This document shows positions 1 to 6,274 of a stretch of DNA of 29,967 bases, in pieces (within the stretch, counting starts at the first letter, position 1; each line of letters begins with the position of its first letter). The stretch covers positions 1 to 29,967 of the forward strand of contig JAQBGV010000048.1 of assembly GCA_032128395.1 (NCBI GenBank), written 5' to 3'. The translations under genes were made by a program, and so were the position numbers. The notes under the pieces are model-generated. The model was not told where the DNA came from, made no database searches, and worked only from the letters and a program-made list of their open reading frames with translations. The stretch comes from JAQBGV01 sp032128395. GTDB lineage: Bacteria; Planctomycetota; UBA8108; UBA1146.

Positions 1-6
1 GGCAGA

Positions 7-136
7 GTCCAACAAACTTCAATCCTGAAATCGATGGGCGACGAGGAGCGGACGGGGTTGGCGCGCGAGCGGGCCTCGGTCGATCGGGCGGACCTACTTC
101 GGCTTCGATTTCGTATAGAAGCCATCAGTGTTGGGC
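7..136 (-). repeat. attC-like recombination site 3 (about 130 bp)
   Basis: On the minus strand the site begins with GCCCAAC (136-130), twelve bases after the stop codon of the upstream cassette gene, and ends with GTTGGAC (13-7). The ends are inverted with one mismatch. An inner inverted match, GAAATCGA at 27-34 against 104-111, supports an attC stem. Pairing is weaker than in the other two sites, so this is the least certain of the three. Confidence 0.55.
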
Positions 137-151
137 TGCGAACCCTGCGGG

Positions 152-496
152 CTACGCAACCCAGATGGAAGCCATGGCTGAGCAAACCTCTTCGAGTCGC
201 TGCGCTTGCAGGTTGTCGTGCGCGATGACGATCTCACCTGGTTCGTCACACCAAAGACTGAACTCACAGTTAGCGTACACCGCCCTAATGCCTAGCGGAA
301 AGACCCCGTTCTCGTGCGTGTCGTTGGTTGGGAACGAGATGCCCAGTTCGTGAGCGAGGTGTGCGAGAGAATTTTCGACGAACGGACCCCAAACGGCGGG
401 ACTTGCCGCTGGATTCGCGCGGAGGATCGTGCGCGCGCTCCCCTGCTGACGCTCGAGTGATCGGTCTGCGACTGTTGCCTCCGATACGCTGCCCAA
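152..496 (-). CDS. Cassette-borne hypothetical protein, start uncertain
   Basis: I do not recognise this protein. The open frame on the minus strand ends in TAG at 152. The convincing protein-like part is the C-terminal ~80 residues, which run from WGPFVENSLAHLAHELG to IWVA and contain several acidic and tryptophan residues but no evident signal peptide or membrane segment. No ATG or GTG lies in frame upstream of this part. The first usable start is a TTG at 496-494, inside the GTTGGGC core of the preceding attC site. Cassette genes often start very close to the recombination core with little leader, so this TTG is possible, but a 5'-truncated gene or a rare start codon is equally plausible. 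The gene lies between attC sites 2 and 3. Confidence 0.5.
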   Translation of the reverse strand: MGSVSEATVADRSLERQQGSARTILRANPAASPAVWGPFVENSLAHLAHELGISFPTNDTHENGVFPLGIRAVYANCEFSLWCDEPGEIVIAHDNLQAQRLEEVCSAMASIWVA

Positions 497-581
497 CGGA
501 GAAAGCTCAGCGGCGCCGCCGCTCAGCGGGTTCAACTACAGGGTACAGTGCGGCGGCGTCCGCTGCAGTGACTTGTTGGGC
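491..581 (-). repeat. attC recombination site 2 (91 bp)
   Basis: The terminal 7-mers are perfect inverted copies, GCCCAAC (491-497) and GTTGGGC (575-581). Inside, the minus-strand arm CAGCGGACGCCGCCGC matches the opposite arm exactly apart from one extra A, the kind of extrahelical base that marks attC hairpins. The minus-strand start GCCCAACAAGTC resembles the usual attC 5' consensus and sets the orientation. It lies 17 bp after the stop of the upstream cassette gene. Confidence 0.85.
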
Positions 582-598
582 GGGCACCCTATTCACGC

Positions 599-1105
599 TC
601 ACTCTGCGTGCTTGGTGTGAGCCCACCAATCCTCAGCTGACCTGCCTTCGAGCAACCATGGGGCGGACGGCTTTTCCTGATCCGTCACCCCGGCATGCCA
701 GGGCGGGTGGTCGAGATTGTCCGGGATGAACTGGTGGAAGATCTCGCCGTGCTTGTGCCAAAACGAAACAGGACTAGGCCAGTGGGTTGGACGGACGTTG
801 CCGCTCTTGTATGCGCTTGCTGGAACCGCGGGAGACCGCATGTACATGAAGCCAGTCGAGACGTACCACAGCTCGCCTTCTTCGAAGCGGTCTCTCTCGC
901 CAATTCGCTTCACCCGACGCCAGCCACGAACTGGTTCGCCCGCGCCGGGATAGTCGCCTGCTCCGACGATACTTCGGGCATGCGTCTCGTAGAACTCAGT
1001 ACGGTACAGCACCCAGTCGAAGAGACTGGCGCCGCGCAAGATGAGCACGCTCAGAACACTCAGGCTGAGAAACGCCAGGAGCGAGACTCGCAATCTGGCG
1101 TTCAC
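599..1105 (-). CDS. Cassette-borne hypothetical membrane-anchored protein
   Basis: Unknown protein of about 168 residues. I chose the GTG at 1105-1103 as start because the frame upstream of it is the translation of the attC site at 1118-1185, and this start lies 12 bp beyond that site. The N-terminus (NARLRVSLLAFLSLSVLSVLIL) is a hydrophobic segment, either a signal anchor or an uncleaved signal peptide. The remainder is polar, with many tryptophan and histidine residues (for example FWHKHGEIFHQFIPDNLDHP), and is probably periplasmic. It is followed by attC site 2, so it is a complete gene plus attC cassette. No domain is recognised. Confidence 0.65.
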   Translation of the reverse strand: MNARLRVSLLAFLSLSVLSVLILRGASLFDWVLYRTEFYETHARSIVGAGDYPGAGEPVRGWRRVKRIGERDRFEEGELWYVSTGFMYMRSPAVPASAYKSGNVRPTHWPSPVSFWHKHGEIFHQFIPDNLDHPPWHAGVTDQEKPSAPWLLEGRSAEDWWAHTKHAE

Positions 1106-1117
1106 GGTCGTGGTGCC

Positions 1118-1185
1118 GCCCAACGGCTCGAGGCTCACTGGGCCTGGAGCGAAGCGGAAGGCTCCAGTGAAGCCTTTTGTTAGGC
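1118..1185 (-). repeat. attC recombination site 1 (68 bp)
   Basis: The terminal 7-mers are GCCCAAC (1118-1124) and GTTAGGC (1179-1185). On the minus strand the left arm AGGCTTCACTGGAGCCT matches the right arm AGGCTCACTGGGCCT once two single extra bases are bulged out. Two extrahelical bases in one arm, unpaired spacers next to the core sites and a short terminal loop are the defining architecture of an attC site. Confidence 0.88.
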
Positions 1186-1249
1186 TGTTCCCGACAAGCA
1201 CAGGACAATGGAAATGCAGTGATCGAATGCAGTCACCTCCTGGTGCTGA

Positions 1250-1567
1250 CTATTCGGTGGTGAGCGCCCCGCGAAGATCGTCAGAGAGCTGAAGCCAAGG
1301 AAGCCCGTGGTCGGCAACACGGGCAAAGTGCTCACGTCTTGAAACATCATCGGGCAGCAGTACTACGACAGCATCTTCGACCTGCCACCAGCGGCCGGAC
1401 TCCTCAGGAGTGTCGGTGAACTCCTGACGCAGTCTGTATCGGCCGCCAGGTTCAAGTGTGAGTACGTGCGCGTGCTTCGCTGGGCCGGTGGAGTACACCC
1501 CGGACGTGGTGGAGGCGCATCCGGAGAGAAGAACCAGCAGGACAGCAATCCAACAATGCACGCTCAT
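1250..1567 (-). CDS. Cassette-borne hypothetical lipoprotein
   Basis: This is a small unknown protein of 105 residues. The N-terminus has a short hydrophobic stretch ending in the lipobox LLSGCAS, so it is predicted to be a lipoprotein. The mature part is about 85 residues and polar, with a region (LTLEPGGRYRLRQEF) like small beta-strand-rich periplasmic lipoproteins. The ATG at 1567 lies only 6 bp downstream, on the minus strand, of a GTTAGGT core site at 1574-1580, as expected for a cassette gene. attC site 1 follows 64 bp after its stop. It is the most promoter-proximal cassette in the visible array. Confidence 0.7.
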   Translation of the reverse strand: MSVHCWIAVLLVLLSGCASTTSGVYSTGPAKHAHVLTLEPGGRYRLRQEFTDTPEESGRWWQVEDAVVVLLPDDVSRREHFARVADHGLPWLQLSDDLRGALTTE

Positions 1568-1573
1568 GGGGCA

Positions 1574-1580
1574 ACCTAAC
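1574..1580 (-). other. Solitary integron core site (GTTAGGT), right end of array
   Basis: The minus strand reads GTTAGGT, matching the GTTRRRY recombination core, 6 bp before the first cassette gene. No partner GTTRRRY is seen on the plus strand over the next ~260 bp, so this is not a full attC. It could be an attI core or a secondary insertion site. TACATCTCGC occurs twice nearby (1629-1638 and 1674-1683). Confidence 0.5.
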
Positions 1581-1846
1581 AGGATCTTGACCGGACCCAG
1601 AGCGTCCCTCGTGTTCGCCCTCGTTGCTTACATCTCGCGAGCGCGCCCGGCTGGCGTTCGCAGTTCATGATCGTACATCTCGCAAGTTCCTACGGGAAGC
1701 GGGGAGGGCGCGCGGGCGGATTGCCGTGCGAACTTGATACGGCTGGGGCTTGCCGGATAGCGGGATTGTCTTGTGGGTCGTCCTCGAGCAGAAGGAAGGG
1801 GCCGCCACTTGGCAACGAGCTTCCGGCTGAGGCTGCCCACGTGCGT

Positions 1847-2545
1847 CTACGAGCGAGCAGCCGCGAGCACCTCTTCGATGCGCTGCTCGAGCGGCCTCGT
1901 CGAGAAGATCTGATACCGATGTTCGGGCGAGAGCGTCAGATGCATCTGCAGGAGGTCCGTGAGCTGGAAGAGCGGGAGGCCCTCGGGGAGCGGGTCATCG
2001 TCCTTCCAGTGGCCCTCGAGCGCGTCGCGGAGTTTCTCCTCGTAACGGGCGCGTGCGATGGGGTCATGGATGCTCTCCTGGTCGAACGGAATCGCCTCGA
2101 TCTCGCAGGTCGGGTAGAGGTGATCCCCCCGGATCGGCGCCACAAGAACGCGGCGCAGGCCGAGGATGATCACGAGGAACCGGCCGTCCGGAAGAGGACG
2201 ATACTGCTCGATCCGTCCGAGTCCGGCGATCTCCTGCACGGGGGCGACTTCGGCGAGTTGCCCCTTGTCCTCGCCGAGGACCGTGCCGACGACGAGCTCC
2301 CCGGTTGAGTCGAGAAGATCGCGGACCATCTGCCGGTAGCGCGGCTCGAAGATGTGGAACGGTTGGACCTGACCCGGAAAGAGCACCATGTCGGGGAGCG
2401 GGAAGAGCGGGACGATCTTCCTCTCCGCACTCGGCCCCGACCCCGGCGGTCCCGACCCCGGCGGCACCGAACCCGGTGGCACCGTACCCGGCGTGTCAGA
2501 GTTGGGGCCTCGATTCGAGGGTGGTTCCGCGGGCGAGTGGCTCAT
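1847..2545 (-). CDS. Lon protease N-terminal-domain (LAN) protein
   Basis: The protein is a stand-alone Lon substrate-binding (PUA-like) domain of about 232 residues with no AAA+ or protease part. The family hallmark lies after a proline-rich leader: VPLFPLPDMVLFPGQ, then FEPRYRQMVRDLL. The domain continues through GRIEQYRPLPDGRFLVIILGLRRV to an alpha-helical C-terminus. Such proteins occur widely in bacteria and their role is unclear; substrate or peptide binding is inferred from Lon. The start at 2545 (MSHSPAEPP) was chosen because upstream residues are low-complexity, although an ATG at 2632 is possible. The leader contains PGS/PPG repeats encoded by four 15-bp DNA units. Confidence 0.85.
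   Translation of the reverse strand: MSHSPAEPPSNRGPNSDTPGTVPPGSVPPGSGPPGSGPSAERKIVPLFPLPDMVLFPGQVQPFHIFEPRYRQMVRDLLDSTGELVVGTVLGEDKGQLAEVAPVQEIAGLGRIEQYRPLPDGRFLVIILGLRRVLVAPIRGDHLYPTCEIEAIPFDQESIHDPIARARYEEKLRDALEGHWKDDDPLPEGLPLFQLTDLLQMHLTLSPEHRYQIFSTRPLEQRIEEVLAAARS
2436..2495 (-). repeat. Four 15-bp imperfect tandem repeats inside the LAN gene
   Basis: Units at 2436-2450, 2451-2465, 2466-2480 and 2481-2495 are similar and keep frame. They encode a flexible PGSGP/PGSVP-type linker ahead of the Lon N-domain. Confidence 0.75.
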
Positions 2546-2673
2546 TTCCCCATCATAGCGTCGGGGGAGGTCTCCCGCTCGCGACGTTTGCGGGACCCGC
2601 AAAGTGGTGACGGGAGCGGGGGATGCGCGCATCCTACGCTCCCGTCAGCCGGGGCACGAATCATCGCGATCGA

Positions 2674-3462
2674 TCAGATACAGTTTTCTCGATCGCACGT
2701 TCCGAGCGGATCCGCCGTGGTGTCCTCGGCGCAGCTGTCGTCGAGGATGAATCCGCCGCCGAAGAGCCCGGAGAGCAGGTTCACCGCGTCGGCGATGTTC
2801 ACGGATCCGTCATCATCGACGTCGCTGGCGTCGAGGCAGTTCGGGGTGAAAGAACCGCCGAAAAGGTGACCGAGCAGATTGATGGCGTCGGCGACGTCGC
2901 AGGAGCCGCTGTCGTCGACGTCTCCCCGCATCAGCTTCTCGGGGTCGCCGGTGCCCGTGCCAGGATCGCCGATCGTCACCGTCGCGGTTCCCGCCGTGGT
3001 TCCGACGGGCGAGTCCGCGGTGAAGTCGATCGGATACGCCCCCTCGGGGCCGTTCGCCACGCAGGTGACCACGTAGAACTCGGTGCCGTAGATCGAGCTG
3101 TCGAAACCCGGTGCGGGGAGCATCATCAGTCCGAAGAACGAGAACGGATCGACCATCACGTCACACTGCGGCGGGACACCGATGGCGTTGATGTACGCCT
3201 GCAGTCCCTCCCCCGGCGCCCAGGACATGAACTGCACGTTTGCGGGGTCGGTGTTCATGAAGAGAATCATGAAGTTCACCGGATCGGGATGATCGAGGTG
3301 CACGGAGAGAGTGAAAGTCTCGCCCGGTTCGACCGCGACGTCGGGGACGGTCAGTCCGAGTGCGCCGCTCCCTCCCCCCCCGATCGGCGGACCCTGAGCG
3401 ACGAGCGTCCCAGCGGCGAATAGAACTGCACAGACGACGGCACACTTCCCGATAGACCGCAT
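2674..3462 (-). CDS. Secreted protein with cohesin-like and dockerin-like regions
   Basis: The predicted product has 262 residues. A signal peptide covers residues 1-23 and ends in LVAQG. Residues ~34-165 look like a beta-sandwich of the kind seen in cohesin-like or other extracellular carrier domains (LGLTVPDVAVEPGETFTLSVHLDH). Residues ~180-235 contain two dockerin type I-like repeats, GDVDDSGSCDVADAINLLGHLFGG and SDVDDDGSVNIADAVNLLSGLFGG (each split here by sequence differences), with D-x-D-x-G/S calcium-binding loops beginning at D181 and D214. Several cysteines at the C-terminus suggest disulphides. The ATG at 3462 is preferred over an upstream GTG because GAGAGGGG lies just before it. 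Planctomycetes carry many such secreted dockerin-like proteins outside true cellulosomes, and the function here is not known. The gene is divergent from nth. Confidence 0.8.
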   Translation of the reverse strand: MRSIGKCAVVCAVLFAAGTLVAQGPPIGGGGSGALGLTVPDVAVEPGETFTLSVHLDHPDPVNFMILFMNTDPANVQFMSWAPGEGLQAYINAIGVPPQCDVMVDPFSFFGLMMLPAPGFDSSIYGTEFYVVTCVANGPEGAYPIDFTADSPVGTTAGTATVTIGDPGTGTGDPEKLMRGDVDDSGSCDVADAINLLGHLFGGSFTPNCLDASDVDDDGSVNIADAVNLLSGLFGGGFILDDSCAEDTTADPLGTCDRENCI

Positions 3463-3615
3463 TTCGATCCCCTCTCTCACCCCCGTACGGGCCTAGTTCC
3501 ACCGGAGCTCCGTCCGCGAGCCCCGGAGGGACGCTAGAGATTCTCCAGTCCGGTGGCAAGCACCGACTCGGAGCGGCGCACTGGAAATGGCGGCTCGCTC
3601 TCGGATAGAGCGTAT

Positions 3616-3658
3616 TCTGTGCCTCGACTCTCTGTGCCTCGACTCTGTGCCTGGACTC
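3616..3658 (+). repeat. 15-bp tandem repeat in the divergent promoter gap
   Basis: TCTGTGCCTCGACTC occurs twice back to back (3616-3630 and 3631-3645), followed by a third degenerate copy TGTGCCTGGACTC (3646-3658). It lies about 50 bp upstream of nth, between two divergent genes. Confidence 0.8.
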
Positions 3659-3707
3659 GTGGTGCACGGCTCTCGACGACGGTTCCCTTATCGGGGGAGG
3701 ACCAGCG

Positions 3708-4388
3708 ATGCGACGCGCGGAGAAGGCGGCACGGATCCGTGAGATCCTCGACCAGCTCCACCCGGATCCGCCGATCCCCCTCGAGCACCGCGATCCCTTC
3801 ACCCTGCTCGTCGCGGTGCTCCTCTCGGCGCAATCGACCGATGCGATGGTCAACCGGGTGACCCCCGAACTCTTCTCCCGGGGAGGGACGCCCGAGAAAC
3901 TCGCGGCTCTGGGCGAGGCGAAGATCCTCCAGGCAATCCGTAGGGTCGGGCTCGCCCCTCAGAAGGCTCGTGCGCTCGCGGGCCTGTCGCGGATCCTCGT
4001 CGAGGTGCACGACAGCGAGGTCCCCGCGAATTTCGCGGCACTCGAGGCACTCCCCGGGGTCGGGCACAAGACTGCGAGCGTGGTGATGGCTCAGGCGTTC
4101 GGGGTGCCGGCGTTCCCGGTCGACACCCACATCCACCGCCTCGCCGCCCGCTGGGGGCTCGCGGGCGGCACCACGGTCGAACGCACCGAGGCGGACTTGA
4201 AGCGGGTGTTCCCCGAGGAGCGTTGGAACCGACTGCACCTGCAGATGATCTACTTCGGTCGCGCACACTGTCCCGCGAGGGGGCACGACCTCTCCCGCTG
4301 TCCGATCTGTGGCTGGGCGGCGACGAAGAAGCGAATCGCGGAAGAAGCGGCGAAGCTATCGGCGACGAAACGCAAGCTATCCAGCTAG
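3708..4388 (+). CDS. nth: Endonuclease III-like DNA glycosylase/AP lyase
   Basis: This is a base-excision-repair enzyme that removes oxidised pyrimidines and cleaves at the abasic site. It has 226 residues, slightly longer than typical. The helix-hairpin-helix LPGVGHKTASVV gives the catalytic lysine K121, and VDTHIHR gives the catalytic aspartate D139. The expected 4Fe-4S loop at the C-terminus is unusual: cysteines are at 188, 198 and 201 (C-x9-C-x2-C), and I find no fourth cysteine after 201, whereas the E. coli enzyme has C-x6-C-x2-C-x5-C. The cluster may be absent or differently ligated. The start is supported by GGGGGAGG 8 bp before the ATG. glnS follows 35 bp downstream and is probably cotranscribed. 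Confidence 0.93.
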   Translation: MRRAEKAARIREILDQLHPDPPIPLEHRDPFTLLVAVLLSAQSTDAMVNRVTPELFSRGGTPEKLAALGEAKILQAIRRVGLAPQKARALAGLSRILVEVHDSEVPANFAALEALPGVGHKTASVVMAQAFGVPAFPVDTHIHRLAARWGLAGGTTVERTEADLKRVFPEERWNRLHLQMIYFGRAHCPARGHDLSRCPICGWAATKKRIAEEAAKLSATKRKLSS

Positions 4389-4423
4389 GAGGCTGGGTAT
4401 CATGCGCGGGAGAGTGGAGAGAC

Positions 4424-6100
4424 ATGAACGAGCGCAAGAATTTCATCGAGAGGATCGTCGAAGAGGACCTCGCCGCGGGGCGGGACGGGGGACGCGTCTC
4501 GACACGGTTCCCACCGGAACCGAACGGCTTCCTGCACATCGGGCACGCGAAGGCGATCTGCGTCGATTTCGGGATCGCCGCGAAGTACGGCGGAACCTGC
4601 AACCTACGCTTCGACGATACCAATCCCACAAAAGAGGAGACCCGATTCGTCGAGGCGATCGAAGAGGACATCCGCTGGCTCGGCTTCGACTGGGGGGACC
4701 GCCGATTCTTTGCATCGAGCTACTTCGAGCAGCTCTACGGGTTCGCGGTCGCGCTGATCGAGAAGGGGAAAGCATACGTCTGCGACCTGGATGCAGACGA
4801 GATCCGCGCCCATCGCGGCACGCTGACCAAGCCGGGGAAGAACAGTCCGTTCCGCGATCGCACCGTGGAGGAAAACCTCGACTTCTTGGCGAAGATGCGC
4901 GCCGGCGAGTTCCCCGACGGCTCCCGCACGCTGCGTGCGAAGATCGACATGGCCTCGCCGAACGTGAACCTGCGCGACCCGGTGATGTACCGGATCCTGC
5001 ACCGCGAACATCACCGCACCGGGAACGAGTGGTGCATATACCCGATGTACGACTGGGCGCACGGACAGAGCGATGCCATCGAAGGGATCACCCATTCCCT
5101 CTGCTCGCTCGAGTTCGAGAACCACCGGCCGCTCTACGACTGGTACCTCGACCAGCTCGACCTCCCCGCTCGCCCGCGGCAGAGGGAGTTCGCGCGTCTC
5201 GAACTGACCTACACCCTCACCGCGAAACGGAAACTCCGCGAGCTCGTCGACGGGGGGCTCGTCGATGGGTGGGCCGACCCCCGCATGCCGACCTTGGGAG
5301 GGATCCGTCGACGCGGTTTCCCCGCCGAGGCGATCCGCAACTTCTGCGAAGACATCGGGGTCGCGAAGTTCAACAGCACCATCGACATGGTGCTGCTCGA
5401 GAACGCGGTGCGCGAGATCTTGAACCGCACCGCACCGCGGCGCATGGCGGTACTCGATCCGATCAAGGTGGTCATCACGAACTACCCCGAAGGCGAGGTC
5501 GAGGAGGTCGACGCGGTGAACAACCCGGAGGATCCCGCCGCGGGAACTCGGAAACTCCCGTTCTCGCGCGAGGTGTGGATCGAGCGCGACGACTTCCGGG
5601 AGGAGGCGCCGCGAAAGTTCTTCCGGCTGGTCCCCGGCCGCGAAGTGCGCCTGCGCTTTGCGTACTGCATCCGGTGTGACGAGGTCGTGAAGGACCCCGC
5701 CACCGGAGAGGTGACCGAACTCCGCTGCAGCTATGACCCCGAGAGCGGGGGGGGATGCACCTCGGACGGCCGCAAGGTGAAGGGGATCGTCCACTGGGTG
5801 AGCGCCGCGCACGCCCTCCCCGCCGAGGTGACTATCTACGACCACCTGTTCCGGACCCCCGACCCGAACGAGGGGGGCGACTTCCTCGCGAACCTCAACC
5901 CGGACTCGTGCCGAACCGTCCACGGGCAGCTCGAGCTCTCGCTCGCGGACGCGGCCCCTGGGGATCGGGTCCAGTTCGAGCGGATCGGCTATTTTCGGGC
6001 CGATCCTGTGCGTTCCAGACCGGGCGAGCCGGTCTTCCACCGCATCGTCCCCCTGCGCGATGCCTGGGCGCGGATCGAGAAGCGGCAGGAGGGCGAGTAG
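4424..6100 (+). CDS. glnS: Glutaminyl-tRNA synthetase
   Basis: This class I aminoacyl-tRNA synthetase of about 558 residues charges tRNA-Gln with glutamine. The N-terminal catalytic domain has PEPNGFLHIGHAKAI with the HIGH motif at residues 38-41. The usual KMSKS-type VMSKRK motif appears as LTAKRKL around residues 265-271, with alanine replacing serine. The glutamine-specific pattern DWAHGQSDAIEGITHSLC is present. The C-terminal beta-barrel anticodon-binding domain ends in DGRKVKGIVHWVSA and HRIVPLRDAW. The ATG at 4424 follows GGAGAGAC and matches the family N-terminus; the frame is open further upstream but that part overlaps nth. Having GlnRS implies direct glutaminylation, at least in part. 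Confidence 0.95.
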   Translation: MNERKNFIERIVEEDLAAGRDGGRVSTRFPPEPNGFLHIGHAKAICVDFGIAAKYGGTCNLRFDDTNPTKEETRFVEAIEEDIRWLGFDWGDRRFFASSYFEQLYGFAVALIEKGKAYVCDLDADEIRAHRGTLTKPGKNSPFRDRTVEENLDFLAKMRAGEFPDGSRTLRAKIDMASPNVNLRDPVMYRILHREHHRTGNEWCIYPMYDWAHGQSDAIEGITHSLCSLEFENHRPLYDWYLDQLDLPARPRQREFARLELTYTLTAKRKLRELVDGGLVDGWADPRMPTLGGIRRRGFPAEAIRNFCEDIGVAKFNSTIDMVLLENAVREILNRTAPRRMAVLDPIKVVITNYPEGEVEEVDAVNNPEDPAAGTRKLPFSREVWIERDDFREEAPRKFFRLVPGREVRLRFAYCIRCDEVVKDPATGEVTELRCSYDPESGGGCTSDGRKVKGIVHWVSAAHALPAEVTIYDHLFRTPDPNEGGDFLANLNPDSCRTVHGQLELSLADAAPGDRVQFERIGYFRADPVRSRPGEPVFHRIVPLRDAWARIEKRQEGE

Positions 6101-6151
6101 CCCCAACGCCACCTCGCGGCCGGTCGTACCGTGGGCACCCGTTCTCGCCGC

Positions 6152-6157
6152 TTGACA
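6152..6157 (+). promoter_or_regulatory. Possible -35 element (TTGACA)
   Basis: A perfect TTGACA lies 118 bp upstream of the M28 peptidase start, in the gap after glnS. No convincing TATAAT lies 16-18 bp downstream, so this is only a candidate. Confidence 0.3.
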
Positions 6158-6274
6158 TCTCTGCGCCTGTGTCGAGACTCGGGTAGCGCACGGAATTTCT
6201 TCCGGCGCTCCCCGGCGGCCTCCAAGTGCGGATCCGACCGGAATCTGGTGATGCCCCGAAGGAGGTAACCCCCC

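Larger units (their letters stand above)
7..1580 (-). mobile_element. Integron-type gene cassette array without integrase (CALIN-like)
   Basis: Three short minus-strand genes of unknown function alternate with attC-like sites at 1118-1185, 491-581 and 7-136, and a lone GTTRRRY core site lies at 1574-1580. Reading the minus strand, the order is core site, gene, attC, gene, attC, gene, attC, which is the head-to-tail layout of integron cassettes. Each attC starts with GCCYAAC shortly after the stop codon of its gene and ends in GTTGGRC. The stretch looks less GC-rich than the chromosomal genes to its right. An integrase would be expected beyond 1580, but the next gene there is an ordinary Lon-N-domain gene, so no integrase is in the window. 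The array may continue past the left edge. Confidence 0.8.

Noticed and set aside
1667..2308. Plus-strand frame opposite the Lon-N-domain gene
   Set aside because: The antisense product is charged and low in complexity, while the minus strand encodes a clear LAN domain.
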